The notes: a model not told the origin generated them from the sequence alone. A stretch of 64,000 bases of DNA from Blastomyces gilchristii SLH14081 (GCF_000003855.2 NW_003101675.1:327113-391112); one strand, 5' to 3'. Positions 21,874 to 36,001 are shown, counted from the first letter of the stretch. A program made the numbers and translations.

Positions 21874-22154
21874 ATATATTTATAATTATAAAATCAGTAT
21901 ATCTTAAGATCTGACTGAGTTTTTAATTTCTGTATAGTGAGATATATTAAATCTAGTTTTAATATCTCAATATTTAATAGATTCTGTAAGAGATTGAGAA
22001 ACAGTAATACTAGATTTCTATTGAATTTAAGAATTAACTCTATATTAATATAATTATTGACAAAGTCTTCTATTTTAAAATATAAATAATTAGTTTCTCT
22101 ACATCTCACTGATAATATTTATATTATTATATAGAAACAGACTTATATTCTCTA

Positions 22155-22950
22155 NNNNNNNNNNNNNNNNNNNNNNNNNNNNNNNNNNNNNNNNNNNNNN
22201 NNNNNNNNNNNNNNNNNNNNNNNNNNNNNNNNNNNNNNNNNNNNNNNNNNNNNNNNNNNNNNNNNNNNNNNNNNNNNNNNNNNNNNNNNNNNNNNNNNNN
22301 NNNNNNNNNNNNNNNNNNNNNNNNNNNNNNNNNNNNNNNNNNNNNNNNNNNNNNNNNNNNNNNNNNNNNNNNNNNNNNNNNNNNNNNNNNNNNNNNNNNN
22401 NNNNNNNNNNNNNNNNNNNNNNNNNNNNNNNNNNNNNNNNNNNNNNNNNNNNNNNNNNNNNNNNNNNNNNNNNNNNNNNNNNNNNNNNNNNNNNNNNNNN
22501 NNNNNNNNNNNNNNNNNNNNNNNNNNNNNNNNNNNNNNNNNNNNNNNNNNNNNNNNNNNNNNNNNNNNNNNNNNNNNNNNNNNNNNNNNNNNNNNNNNNN
22601 NNNNNNNNNNNNNNNNNNNNNNNNNNNNNNNNNNNNNNNNNNNNNNNNNNNNNNNNNNNNNNNNNNNNNNNNNNNNNNNNNNNNNNNNNNNNNNNNNNNN
22701 NNNNNNNNNNNNNNNNNNNNNNNNNNNNNNNNNNNNNNNNNNNNNNNNNNNNNNNNNNNNNNNNNNNNNNNNNNNNNNNNNNNNNNNNNNNNNNNNNNNN
22801 NNNNNNNNNNNNNNNNNNNNNNNNNNNNNNNNNNNNNNNNNNNNNNNNNNNNNNNNNNNNNNNNNNNNNNNNNNNNNNNNNNNNNNNNNNNNNNNNNNNN
22901 NNNNNNNNNNNNNNNNNNNNNNNNNNNNNNNNNNNNNNNNNNNNNNNNNN
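22155..22950. other. Assembly gap (796 N)
   Basis: Unknown bases. LINE B has 800-801 bp between the sequences that flank the gap (51,749 to 52,551), so the gap very probably holds only the missing part of LINE A ORF1. Any protein drawn through it is meaningless. Confidence 0.95.
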
Positions 22951-22957
22951 AAAAAAG

Positions 22958-24480
22958 ATGCTTTCTCAAATACTATTTCTAAGATTGAAATCTGAAGAGA
23001 GAAGAAAGAAGAATAGAGAACAACAAGTTCTTGAAATACAGAAACTTGAAACAGTAAGTAAAATTCTTGAAAAGCAGTGTCTGAGTGAGATAAATGAAGA
23101 AGTTCTGTTAATTCTTCATGCTCAGGCTAGACAACTACAGAAAGTGATCAAGTTCAAACTTGGAATTTCAATCACAGTTCTAAAAACTTTGAAAATTTCT
23201 AATACAATCACTGACTCTTCAGTTTACTCTTCTTTCTTTTCTACTTCTTCTTCTTCTTCTTCTTTAAATCAGAAGAAAACATATACTCAAGCAGCTGAAT
23301 GTGCTGTCTCTAAATCTGCTGTCTCAAAACCTGCTCAAAATCATGAGAAAACTGAGAAGAATACTGCTCATACTTCTACTTATAAAAAAGTAAAGAAAAA
23401 AATGTAAAAAGAGAAAAACTTTCAAATCTTCAGAAATAGAAGACTTATTCTCAAAGTCTTAAATCAGAACATCTTACAAAGAAATAAGCTAAACTCAAAT
23501 CTCATTTTCAGAATCAGAAATGAAATTAATTAGCAGTTCTTTTCTCAGTTAATAACTGATATTAAAGTTCAAAAATCAGTTATAACTTCAATTGAGTTAT
23601 CATTCTTTGAAAACTTCATTATTCTAACTACAATGTCTGAATTTAGTGCAGAATTCCTTATTCAGAATAAGAATCTCTGAAAATTAGTAATAGAATTTTT
23701 ATTAAATATAATAATTCTATATAAGAGAGATAAAAAGTGAAACAAATTTATTCTTCATAATATTTCAGTTGAAATTTTTGACTGTGAAAAAGAAATACTA
23801 CTTCTTAAAAATAAATTAGAAGAATACAATTCTACTCAACTAAGAAAAGAGTCTGTATAACTAAATTCAATTAAGTTCAGATAAAGTAGAAGAAATATCT
23901 CTGTTTTAGTATATATAAAGATACTTGAATAATTAAAGATCTCTGAAGTAAGAGTAGTAGATTTGAAAATAAGAGTTCATGAATACAAAGACTCAAGAAT
24001 GAATCTCAAAGCTCAAACACAGTGTTTAAACTGTCAAAGATATGAACACTTTACAATCTCTTATTTTAGAGACTTAAAATATGTATTCTGTGCTAGAGAT
24101 CATAAAACTAGTGAGTATAAATGTGAAATATACTTAAAAAGAGATAAAATATGTTAATACACTCTGCTTAAATGTTCTAATTGCAAAGAAAAACATATAT
24201 CTAGTTCAAAGAAATGCATATTTACTTCAAGAACTCAAAAGAACTGAAGAAAATATGAAGCTCAAAGTCAATCTAGAACTGAAGAGAATAGTCAAGTCAG
24301 TAAATCTACAACTGTAAGCTTAAAAAGAAGAAACTCTTAACTAGTTAAATCTTCAAACTTTAATTCTTCAGTTAAATATAAATAAAATTTGAATTCTCAA
24401 ACTTCTGTTAAGATTAGAGAATTGAGAAATGACTTCAATAATAAATCAGATAGAATGTAAGCAGTTGAGATTTCTACTTT
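22958..24480 (+). pseudogene. LINE A ORF1 (gag-like, zinc knuckles), broken
   Basis: An open segment at 22,958-23,407 encodes a charged, coiled-coil-like region followed by a Ser run and Ala/Ser/Lys-rich linker. After several stops a CCHC region is open at 23,963-24,157 (CLNCQRYEHF, then further Cys/His pairs). This is the nucleic-acid-binding ORF1 product of Tad1-clade LINEs. It lines up with 52,551-54,080 in LINE B. Confidence 0.7.
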
Positions 24481-24847
24481 TTAAAATAGTTATAATCTAC
24501 TATCTGATAATAGTGATTAGATTCTACTCTATCTCTACTCTCTTTTAGTATGAATATATAATAAAAACAACAAAAAAAGTTTAAAAACTCTTTAAAAATC
24601 ATATTTATTTAAAACAATGTAAATAGAAACACAAATTATATTTATTCTTATCTTCAAATTGTATTTGAATAAAAAGTTAATTTATACTTTTTCAGAAACT
24701 GAATTTTAATACTGAGTAAAAATACATCATTTCTTATTCAAGCTACTACTACTTTCTATCTCAAAAGTCTGAGATAAAGTCAAGAGTAGTGATCTATAAA
24801 AGAAAGAGATAAAGATATTAATTTTTAATCTAAGATTTAATATCATG

Positions 24848-25130
24848 TGTAAGAGGTCTACGCCGAATAGATCAGTATAATATATAGGTCTTATATAACA
24901 AAGTGAAAAACATTAGAAAAGGAAAAGAAAAAGAAAGCGCAGAAATCAGTGATTGAAGTGAATATTTATACATGTACATAATGATGTACACGGTGAAGCT
25001 TCAGAGCAGAAGAATAGAAATTCCATAGATTTTCAGCTGAGAATTGATGACTGAGAATCAGAGCTTTTAGCAGGAATTTATGAAGTATAATAGAATAGTC
25101 TATATAATGAATCAGATGTAGTCTGTCACA
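24848..25130 (-). repeat. 3' LTR of chromovirus C (283 bp, short-LTR subfamily)
   Basis: Starts TGTAAGAGG and ends CTGTCACA on the + strand, the reverse complement of the + oriented LTRs. Its body matches the solo LTR at 42,453 and the LTR at 61,024 (a shared segment ending ...GCAGGAATTTATG) rather than the 308-310-bp LTRs at 29,786 and 32,438. It is followed on the minus strand by the C polyprotein. Confidence 0.85.
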
Positions 25131-28100
25131 TTAGTTCTCTTCTTCTCTAATCATATATAGTTCTCATCAGTCAAGAACTATGATCTCTGATAACACAGAA
25201 CTGAGAGTTCAGATCAGACAATTATACCTAACTCATTTTACAAGATATTATCAGCTGTGACTGCAGAGTCTCTTATTGAGAATGTTCTAAATCTCTTACT
25301 TAAGTTTATTATCTTCTTCTATAATCTCTGACAGCTGTCAGTCGGAAGTCAGTTGAGAAGAAAATGAGTCAGTGACAGCACAGCAGAGCAAGCTTATATA
25401 AAATATATTATAAATCTCTGATAGAGTATTAAGATAGTAATTATAACTGTCTAGAACTTCTGTCACTGTGTATTTTATATAATGATAATCTAATGTACAG
25501 AATGAGTATGTGATTTATATATTTCTAAGATTCAATTATATAAGATCTTCTATCTTATACTACTCTGCAGAATCTTATCAGATATTGATTTGAGCTTCTT
25601 AATCTTATTGAACACTTACTATAAAGATTTCTGATCAGTTACAGACATCTCAGAGCTTTATTACTATATTATCAACAATCTGAATTGAACTGCAGAGATT
25701 TGATATGAACTGTGTAATCTCTAGAAGATTCAACACTTTTATATAATAACTGTGTATAAGAAAGAACAGGCTTATATCTGTTAAGATAGCATCTCAGCTG
25801 TTAATAGCAATCTCTATATATAGAGAAAAATCATATCAATTATCTTATAAGTAATTACAGAACTTATAAAGATAATTCTTTACAGTCTGAATTATTTATT
25901 CTGATGCATTATCAGTCTCAGAGTGATAGATAGTTAATAAATAGTATTTAATCTTGAGAACTTGATAGATTCTTATTCAAAGAGTACTTATGAATTAACA
26001 GCTCTGATTTAATACTATAGATCTCAGTAATTCATATATATAATAGAACAAGCTCTGTAGAAAGACTTCAATAACTTATTCAGTATTCATCTTATTATAA
26101 GATTTCAATATTATATCTTTACTAAATCAGTTTATAATAATCAGAATGTTTCTATAATTCTTACTCTCAGAGAAATTAACAGTAAAGTTAATTATTACAT
26201 CTTATCAGATTTTATCAGAGATATTGAGCAGTTTCAGCAGATCTTTTCTATGATTTTTTCACATAATATTAAAAGAATAATAATTACAGTTTCAGATAAA
26301 ACATCTGATACTGTTTAATATCTCAGATCAGTAGAACTCTTGAGAGATTATTTAATACAGTTATTTATAATCTGAATAATCAGTTATATAAGAATTATAC
26401 ATCTCTTACATTATCTGAGTATATAAGAATTCAGAGTGAGAGACTCAGTATTATTCACAGAATCACAGAGTATTATTATCATTGATTAAGTATTCTGAGA
26501 TATCAGTTCTTATACCTAGTTCTGAGAGAAATCAGAGTGCTTCTTAATATACTGTTTCAGTGAGTGTTTGAAGAAGTTCATCAGTTTGAGCTGTTATATA
26601 TTATAATTCATTCAGTGTAGATTTGAAAGATATTCTGATCAGTGAAGTATATATGATGCTATAAATAATCTTATCATGATTAACTAATATCTTCAGATTT
26701 AAGTACTGATGTTCTCAGTTCATTCAATATGTATCTGTCATATCAGATAACATATCTTACTCTTATTATAAGAGAGCATCTGTTATTAAGTTCTGACTGC
26801 TGAGACAATAGTGTATAGTGAAATGAAAACAGCTTAATAGTTCAGATTATTACATCTGACATTCAGTAAGCTTACAGATGATTATGAAATACTTGAGATT
26901 CTTATAATCTGTGATTATCTTAAATTTAGAAACACTTTGAAGTTCAGAGTCTCATTCTTCTAGATAGTATACAATTATGAGATGCTTCTTATTATGGATC
27001 TTATAATTGTATTCAGCAGAACTTAGTTTCTTAGATATGAAGATGTATAATTATAAGATATCTTTATTATTATATTGTAATATAGCTTCTTCTGTAACAT
27101 AGTCAGAGAAATCAGCTTTAATAACTGTCTTATAATCAGAATTAAATGTTATTAGCAGAGAGATATTAATAAATATCTTCTTTATTTATATAAATACAGC
27201 TTTAATGTGTGCTGATTACTGAAATACTGAGTTCTTCTTAATAAGTTCTGTAAGTGATCTCATAATATCTGAGAAGTTTTATATAAATCACTGATAGAAG
27301 TGAGCAAATTCAATGAAGCTTTATACATCTTTCACAGTACATGAAGCTTCTTATTTAAGAATGATAAAGATCTTCTCAGAATTCATTTAAATCTTCTTAT
27401 CAGCTTCTATGATAAAATCTAGATATTTTATACTCTTAACTTCAAAATCACACTTGTCAATATCTATTGATAGTTCTGCTTCTCATAATCATTATAATAT
27501 TCTCTGTATATGTTCTTGATATTTCTTTCTGAAATCATCAGTAAAGATGAGAATGTTATCTAAATATACAGATACAAACTTATCAAGAAAATCTCAGAGT
27601 GCTTAGTTAATATACTTCTGAAATATACTGAGAGTATTAGCCAGTTCAAAGAGTGTGACTACTTATTTAAAGTGATTATAACATATTCAAAATACTGTAA
27701 GTCATTTATCTTCTTCAGTGATATAAATCTTATAAAACATGATGATGATATCTAGCTTTGTAAATTATTAAGCTCACTTAATATATACTAGAGTTTCATT
27801 GATGAGAGATAAGAAATAATAATCTTTCTTTATCAATCTGTTTAGATCTCAATAGTTCATACAGAATCAGAGTTCTTTATCTGATTTCTTTATAAAGAGG
27901 ATAAAAGCTGCAGTAGAGAAGTTACTAATATATATAACTTCTTTATTTCACAGATCATTAAGTGTCTTTTGAAGAAGAAGAAGTTCATCTCAGAACATGT
28001 TATAAAGAAGATCTTATATTATTTAAAGAGTCTTTATCATTCTTCTATTTCAACTTGATACTATGATTCACTTCTGAATCTTATAAGAGAGATAGATTTG

Positions 28101-29780
28101 TAATATTATTATCTTATCAGAAGACATCTAGATATTCATAATATTATTAAGAGAGTTTTGTACAAGAATCTGTTATTATAATATAAGATAACTTTTCTAG
28201 AGCTTTTTTAATATCAGTCAAACTGATGAAGTAGATTGTTATATAATTCTGCTATCAGCAATCTTATCAGTGATTCTGTCAGTGACATCTTTTTTGAAGC
28301 ATTTTATAAGTGTTGACAGAGATCTGTGTCAGATTCATAGTCTTGTAAATATGAACTTCATGAATTCTATTATTATTAGAAAATATTAAGCTTTTGTTTT
28401 AAGTATTTAATAAGATATCTTATTCAGATAGTCAGACAAGTTCTAATATAAGATTATAATCAAGATTATTAACTTCATATATATGAACTTCTTCATGTTA
28501 ATATCTCTTAATATCTATGTTTAGCTTTATTATGTAACAGATGTAAACATCTTTTAAGTTATTAAATCTTATGAGAAGTCAGGATTTTAATAAGAGAATT
28601 TACTGAAGATTATAACATCTTACAACTGAAGATTTAATTATTGTATAATAATATAGACTGCTGTCTATCAGAGCTTTCACATTATACATGTTATAAATCA
28701 CAGTAGATATAAGAATCACATTCATTATCATTTTCTCTTTAAATTATTGTTATTCAATCTCTTCAAGCTTCTGTTTATGAATTTGAATACAAGCTAATCT
28801 TTTCCCTGTTTTATCAGATTATCTTCATAGTTATCTTTCAAATCTTTCTTCAATGCAATGTGATTAATGCAGACAGATGCTAATTCATTCTTTAAATAAG
28901 AAGATACTGATCTTTCTCTTGAGTGAGAAGATATATAGACTGATCAGAAGTTGAAAGTAATGTGTTCTAATCAGTTACAATTGATATATATTTCTCATTA
29001 ACATTAATCAGCAACTTCTTCAGAAGTGATTCTGAAGACTCAGAAGTCTGTTCAGATAGCAGAAACTCTTGTTTATGTATAAATATTTAAGTTCACTTAA
29101 GTCATAGCATCTGTATTGTTATTCTTCAGCACAGATGTATAAGTGACTGAAATATAATATCTTCTATCACTGTTCTGTATACTTTTAAGCTTGATAAGAT
29201 GATCATTCAATGTTCAGAGTTGTATGCAGAAACCTTTATAAGTCTGGTATTTATCTATACTTATAAGAGTCTGTAGAAGTTCAAAAGTTAGTATCTTCTT
29301 AAGCATACTAATCTTTATTTTATTCTCTTAAGATTGATCACCTGCTTCTAGAATCTTAGTGTTGAAATCAGAGATGAATATTGTGAGAGAAGTATTTCTC
29401 TGTTAAGCACTCTGTAATCAATCTAATATCTTCTATTATACAGCAGTGTCTCAGAACAGAATATCAAGATATTTGATAATATTGTCAGATATATACAATA
29501 CTGATTCACATGCTTTTATTCATGAATGAAACTTCTATCTCACACAATTCTTCAATCAATCATTGATATACTAATTTTGATTAGTTAATAAATCAATGAC
29601 ATCTTTATCTACATCTAGTTTCACAAGTATTCTCAATCTTCATAATGAATAGAGAGTGAGATCAGAAGTATTAATATATACAGAAGTATCTAGACATTTC
29701 TTCAGTACTTGTATGTTTATATCTGATTCAGTCAGTGTTAAAATTACTTATACAGAAATTTCTAGTTGAGATAATCATTG
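25131..29780 (-). pseudogene. Chromovirus C gag-pol, main part, heavily decayed (minus strand)
   Basis: Parallel along its whole length to the nested copy at 32,748-37,300: from the LTR inward come chromodomain, integrase, RNase H, reverse transcriptase, protease (about 28,390-28,720) and gag. It is more AT-rich than the nested copy; many CA/TG sites there are TA here. It is cut at 29,780-29,785 by insertion of the + strand chromovirus and continues at 41,127. Confidence 0.8.
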
Positions 29781-29785
29781 AATTT

Positions 29786-30093
29786 TGTGGCGGGCTGCGC
29801 CCGATCAATCATATAGACTATTTCATTACACTTCACAGATCCCAACCACTTCATTCTCAAACATGTACACTCCGATTCTCAGCCATTCTCAATCACCGAT
29901 CCTCGGCCGCTATAAACGCGCGTATATTCTCCCGCCCCGAAGCTCCACTGCGTACGCCACCACATACACATATAAATATCCACCTTGATCATCAATTCTC
30001 ACACTTTCTCTTTCTTTTCTTCTCTAACATTTTTATCTTTGTTATATAAGATCTATAATATTATATCAATCTATTCAGTGTAGGCCTCTTACA
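29786..30093 (+). repeat. 5' LTR of the outer chromovirus (308 bp)
   Basis: TGTGGCGGGCTGCGCC...GGCCTCTTACA. It keeps many CpG and CpC sites that are changed to TpG, CpA or TpC in its 3' partner at 40,814. The two were identical at insertion, so they give a direct read of the mutation process. Confidence 0.92.
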
Positions 30094-30599
30094 CTATAAA
30101 AATATTCATCATCTTCTCATCAGAAACAATTATTCATTAAGAGATATCTGAATGCATAACAATGCATAAGAAATAGAGAAACAGTCAAACAGTTAAGCAG
30201 ACACTGAGTTCTCAGATAGTTGTCAGATAGAAGCTTGCTCATCAGTCACTCTGGCCTTACAACAAGATCTTATAAAGAGAATAAGATCTTATAAGAGAAT
30301 ATCAGTGAAAGACTCAAGAGTTCTGACACTCAGATATATGAGAATACAATTGCACATTCAACAATTAATATAACTATGTCTAACAATAATATGAAACCCT
30401 TGAATACAAGCATAGATGCAGTATCACAGTGACTCTGAGTAATGTTGAAACTACAATAACAATAAATAGCTGATATGCATGCAACTCAATAACATCAATA
30501 CAAAGAGATTCAATGACTAACTTATACAATTTCAACATCTACAGAATCAAATACAAAAGTACTGAAAGAACACTTAGATACTCTCATATATTTTAATAC

Positions 30600-31530
30600 T
30601 TCTGATCTCACTCTCTACTCATCATGAAGAATGAAAATGCTTATGAAACTGAGTGTAGATGAAGATATCATCAGTTTGTTAATCAATCAAGATTAATATA
30701 TCAATGAACAATTGAAAGATTGTGTGAAACAGAAGTTTCATTCATGAATGAAAGTATGTAAATCAGTGTTATAAACACCTGATAATATCATGAAATATCT
30801 TGATATTCTGTTCTGAGACACTGTCATGTAATAGAAAGTATTAGATTAACTATAGAGTATCTGACAGAGAAACATTTCTCTTACAACATTCATTCCTAAC
30901 TTCAACACTAAGATTCTAGAAGCAGATGATCAATCTTGAGAGAATTGAATGAAGATTGGCATGCTTAAGAAGATATTAACTTTTGAACTCTTACAAGCCC
31001 TTGTAAGCACAGATGAAGATCAGACTTATGAAGACTTCTGCACACAGCTCTGGACAATGAATGACTGTCTTACTAAGCTCAAGAATATACAGAACAGTAG
31101 CAGAAGACATTACATCTCAGTGACTCATACACTCATGCTGAGGAATAACAATGATGCAGATGCTATGAATTGAGTAGACTTGAATATCTATATATAAGCA
31201 AGACTCTCTGCTGTTCAGACAGACTTCTGAGTCTCTGAGATCACTTCTGAAGAAGTCACTGATCAATGTCAACATGAAGTGTGTATCAACTGTAACTGAT
31301 CAGAACACATTGCTTTCAACTACTGATTAATCTATGTATCTTCATACTTGAGAGAAAGATCAGTGTCTTCTCATTTGAAGAATGAATCAGTGTCTGTCCA
31401 CATCAATCATATTACATTGGAGAAAGATTCAGAAGATAACTATAAGAATGTCTCAGTGAAACAGAGAAAAGATTAGCTTCTGTTTAAATTTGTAAATAGA
31501 AGCTTGAAGAGATCAGATAACAATAATTTG
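30600..31530 (+). pseudogene. Outer chromovirus gag with CCHC knuckle, broken
   Basis: The + strand reading contains a 74-codon open segment (30,949-31,173) in the capsid-like region and a decayed C-x2-C-x4-H-x4-C zinc knuckle at about 31,289-31,330, where the last Cys reads Tyr and two positions are TGA. Gag packages the RNA in virus-like particles. TGA at former Trp/Arg positions dominates the stops. Confidence 0.75.
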
Positions 31531-31539
31531 AAGAGAAGA

Positions 31540-32437
31540 TAATAATGAATGTGATTCTTATATCTACTGTGATTGATAACATGTATAATATGAAAGTCAT
31601 GATAGACAGTGATCTATATCACTATACAATGATAAAATCTTCAGTTATAAGATATTATAACCTTTAGTGTATTTCTTTATCAAAACCTCAACTTCTTGCA
31701 GGATTTAATGATTCAAAAGACATTTGTACCTGTTATATGATAAAGCTGATCATAGATATGAGAGAATATCAATGTGAAGATATCTATGCATATGAAGTTA
31801 ATAATCTTGATTATAATCTTATACTAGAACTTGTCTGACTATCTGAACAAGGCATCTTATTAAATACTTGAAACAGAAGCTTGATATTCTCTAACAATGA
31901 TAAAATTCATAAAGATAATATTCACAAGACTATTGATCTGACACAGATCTCTGTCAATATCTATGAAATGCTCAGAAAAAGAAGTCACTGAAAGAATCAC
32001 TGATAGCAGAATCATATGTCAATCTATTTCATCAGTCTGACTGATATTAAAAAGACTCTAGAAAAATTATCTTATATTATAATAACAGATTCTCATATGA
32101 AACTTTCTCAATAATATCATGAATATCTAGATATCTTCTGATAAGACAATATTATAAACATATCTCTCTTACAAGATCTCAGAGTGAATCACAGTATTAA
32201 GTTAGAGAAAAAGAATGATAAGAATTCTGAATTACTATGAAGCTCTCTTTATAATATGTTCTGAGATAAACTTCTTCTTCTTCAAAAGACACTCAATGAT
32301 CTGTTAAATAAAGAATTTATATATGTTAGTAACTCTTTCACTGCAGTCTCTATTCTCTTTGCAAAGAAATCAGATAAAGAACTCTGATTCTGTGTGAACT
32401 ACTGAGATCTGAACAGATTGATAAAGAAAGATCAATA
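31540..32437 (+). pseudogene. Outer chromovirus protease and N-terminal reverse transcriptase, broken
   Basis: Protease reading from 31,540 has the VMIDSD active-site region (family Asp-Ser/Thr-Gly). RT begins near 32,240 with a LLNKEFIYVSNS block, then LFAKK and a FCVNY...DLNRL block (family FCVDYRGLN) with TGA at the Arg/Trp codons. The reading stops at 32,437, where the nested element enters, and resumes at 38,118. Confidence 0.85.
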
Positions 32438-32747
32438 TGTAAGAGGCCTACGCCAAATAGATCAGTATAATATTGATAGGTCTTATATAACAAAGATAAA
32501 AACGTTAGAGAAGGAAAGAAAGAGAAAGTGTGAGAATCAGTGATTGAGATGGATATTTATACGTGTATGTGGTGATGTACGCGGTGGAGCTTCGGGGCAG
32601 GAGAATATACACGCTGTTCATAGTGGCCGAGGATCAGTGATTGAGAATGACTGAGAATTGAAGTGTACACATTTGAGAATGAAGTGATTGAAATCTGTGA
32701 AGTGTAACAGAATAGTCTATATGATTGATCAGGCACAGCCTGCCACA
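32438..32747 (-). repeat. 3' LTR of the nested chromovirus (310 bp)
   Basis: Element 3' end because the element lies on the minus strand. A purine tract (CTGAAAGAAGAAGC on the minus strand) lies just inside it, as expected for plus-strand priming. Confidence 0.92.
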
Positions 32748-32749
32748 TT

Positions 32750-34400
32750 AGCTTCTTCTTTCAGAAGCAGTTCTCATCAGTCAAGGGCCACTGTTTCAGA
32801 TAACACAGAACTCAGAGTCCAGATCAGTTGATCATAGCTGACTCATTTCATAAGATATTATCAGCTGCAGTCACAGAGTCTCTCATTGAGAATATTCTCA
32901 ATCTCTCACTCAAGCTCATTATCTTCTTCTATGATACCTGGTAGCTGTCAGTCAGAAGTCAGTTGAGAAGAAAACAGATCAGTGACAGTATGATGAAGTA
33001 AGCTTGTATGAAATACATCATGAATCTCTGATAATGTGTCAAGATAATAGTTATGACTATCTAGAACTTCTATCAGTTTATACTTGATATGATGATAATC
33101 TAGTGTATGAGATGAACATGTGATTTGTATATTCTTAAGATTCAATCATATCAGATCTTCTATCTTATATTGTTCAGCAGAGTCTCAGTGAATATTGATT
33201 TAATTCTCTTAATCTTGTTTCACAGTTGCCATGAAGACCTCTGCTCAATCACAGACATCTTGAAGTTTTATTACTATATTATCAGCAATCTGAATCAGAC
33301 TGCAGAGGTTCAGTGTGAACTGTGTGATCTCTAGAAGATTTAACACTTTCATGTGATATCTGTGTGTAAGAAAGAATAAGCTTATATCTGTTAAAACAGC
33401 ATCTCAACTGTTAATAGCAACCTCTGTATGTAGAAGAAGATCATGTTAATCATCTTATAAGTGATTGCAGAACTTACAGAGATAATTCTTCATAATCTGA
33501 ATTGTCTGTTCTGACACATCATCAGTCTCAGAGTGATAGACAGTTGATAGACAGCATGTAATCTTGAGAACTTGACAAATTCTTGTTCAGAGAGTACTCA
33601 TGAATTAACAGTCTCAATTCAATACTATAGATCTCAGCAATCTGTGCATCTGATAGAATGAGCTCTGTAGAAAAGCTTCAGTGACTTGTTCAGTATTTAT
33701 CTTATCATAAGATTTTAATATTATATCTTTGTTCAGTCAATTCACAATGATCAGAATGTTTCTACAATTCTTACTCTTAAATAGATTGACAGCAAAGTCA
33801 ATTACTACATCTCATCAGATTCTATCAGAGACATTGAGTGATTTTAATAGATTTTTTCTACAGTTCTTTTATAAGATAATAGAAGAACAGTGATTGCAGT
33901 TTTGAATGAAGTATCTGATACTGTTTAATATCTCAGATCAGTAGAACTCTCAGAAGATTGTTCTATACAGTTATTCACAGTCTGAATGACTGATTATACA
34001 TGAATCATACATCTCTTGCATTATTCAAGTGTATAAGAGTTTGAAGTGAGAGACTCAGTGTCATTTACAGAATTGTAGAGTGTTATTATCATTGATTGAA
34101 CATTCTGAGATATCAGTTCTTATATGTAGTTCTGAGGGAAATCAGAGTGCTTCTTGATATACTGCTTCAGTGAGAGTCTGAAGAAGTTCATTCATCTAAG
34201 CTGCTGTATATTACAGTTCATTCAGTGTAGAGAAAGTGAAGATATCAATAACAGTTCTAACTGAAGAAGCATATATAGTGTCATGAACTGTTTCATCTTG
34301 ATCAACTAGTATCTTCAGGTTCAAGAGCTAGTGCTCTCAGTTCATTCAGTAAGTATCTGTTATATCAGATGATATATCTTACTCTTATCATGAGAGAGCA
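32750..34400 (-). pseudogene. Nested chromovirus integrase and chromodomain, broken
   Basis: Minus-strand reading. An open piece at 32,948-33,145 encodes the end of the integrase region (YHHIKYKLIEVLDSHNYYLD, then DVFHTSLLHH). The chromodomain follows toward 32,750. The integrase core with its SIVSD- and HSETD-like motifs lies upstream on the minus strand. It inserts cDNA into the genome; here it is dead through TGA/TAA stops. Confidence 0.75.
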
Positions 34401-35990
34401 TCTGTCATTGAGTTCTGACTATCAGAATGATAGTATATTGTAAAATGAAAGCAGCTTAAGAACTCAGATCATTGTATCTATCATTCAGTGAGTTTACAGA
34501 TGATTATAAAGTACTTAAGATTCTTATAATCTATAACTATCTCAAATTCAGAGATACTTCAGAGTTCAGAGTCTCATTCTTCTAAACAGTATATAATTGT
34601 GAGAAGTTTCTTATTATAGATCTCATAATTGCATTCAGTGAGACTCAGTTTCTTAGATATAAAGACATATGATTATAGAATATCTTCATCATTATATTAC
34701 AATATTACTTCTTCTATCACATAGTCAGAGAAATCAGTTTCAACAACTGTCTCATAATCAGAATCAAATGTTATCAGCAGAGAAGTATTAATGAACATCT
34801 TCTTCATCTATATAAATGCAGCTTCAGCATTCACTGATCATTGAAATACTGAGTCTTTCTTAGTGAGATCTGTAAGTAATCTTACAATATCTGAGAAGTT
34901 TTGTATAAATTGCTGATAGAAGTTAGTAAATCTGATAAAGCTTTGTACCTCTTTCACAGTACACAGAGCTTCTCATTCAAGAATGACAGAGACTTTCTCA
35001 GGATTCATTTGAATCCTCTTGTCAGCTTCTATAATAAAACCCAGATACTTGATGCTCTTGACTTCAAAATCACACTTATTAATATCTATTAGTAGTTCTG
35101 CTTCTCATAGCTATTGTAATATCTTTTACACATACTCTTGATATTCTTTTCTGAATTCATCAGTGAAGATGAGAATGTTATCTAGATAAGCAGATACAAA
35201 CTTATCAAGAAAATCTCAGAGTGCTCAGTTGATATACTTCTGAAATGTACTGAGAGTATTAGTCAGTTCAAAAAGTGTGACTATTCATTCAAAGAAATCA
35301 TAATGTGTTTGAAATGCTGTAAGTCATTCATCTCCTTCAGTAATATAAATCTTATGAAACACAGCAATGATATCTAGTTTTATAAATCATTGAGCTTACT
35401 CAATCCATGCTAGAGTTTCATTGATGAGAGATAAGAGATATCAATCTTTCTTTGTCAATCTGTTCAGATCTCAGTAGTTCACACAGAATCAGAGTCCTTC
35501 ATCTGATTTCTTTACAAAGAGAATAGAGGCTGCAGCAGAAGAGTTACTAATATGTATGAATTCTTTATTCAACAGATTATTGAGTGTCTTTCAAAGAAGA
35601 AGTTCATCTCAGAACATGTTATAAAGAGAGTCTTATAACAGTTTGAGATTCTTATCATTCTTTTTCTCTAACTTGATACTGTGATTCACTTCAGAACCTC
35701 ATAAGAAGAGTATATTCATAATATTATCTTGTCAGAAGATATCTAGATATTCATGATATTATTGAGAGAGTTTTGTACAAGAATCTGTTATTATAACATG
35801 GAATAATTTTCCTAGAGTCTTTTTAATATCAGTCAGACTAGTGAAATAGATTGATATATAATTCTGCTATCAGTGATTCTTTCAGTGACTTCTTTTTCTA
35901 AGCATTTCATAGGCATTGACAGAGATCTGTGTCAGATCAATAGTCTTGTAAATATCATCTTCATGAATTCTATCATTGTTAGAGAATATC
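34400..35990 (-). pseudogene. Nested chromovirus reverse transcriptase and RNase H, broken
   Basis: Minus-strand counterpart of 32,240-32,437 plus 38,118-39,090. The RT active site reads YLD-x near 35,173-35,190 (TTATCTAGATAA on either strand). Here the RT is uninterrupted by insertions, so it shows the sequence split in the outer copy. Confidence 0.78.
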
Positions 35991-36001
35991 AAGCTTCTGT
36001 T

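Larger units (their letters stand above)
21531..24847 (+). mobile_element. Tad1-like LINE, copy A (5' part, interrupted by a chromovirus LTR and a gap)
   Basis: Same family as the full LINE at 51,276-58,491. It runs from a duplicated 5' promoter-like unit through ORF1 into the start of the endonuclease region and stops at 24,847, where a chromovirus LTR begins. In LINE B the matching sequence continues without interruption at 54,475. The rest of copy A is not found in the window. Bases 22,155-22,950 are unknown. Confidence 0.75.

Noticed and set aside
22127..22969. 280-codon minus-strand frame
   Set aside because: It is made almost entirely of unknown bases in the assembly gap.
30949..35092. 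Short open frames (for example 33,125-33,334 and 34,901-35,092 on +) as genes
   Set aside because: They are antisense shadows of the minus-strand nested chromovirus polyprotein, or isolated open pieces of dead gag.
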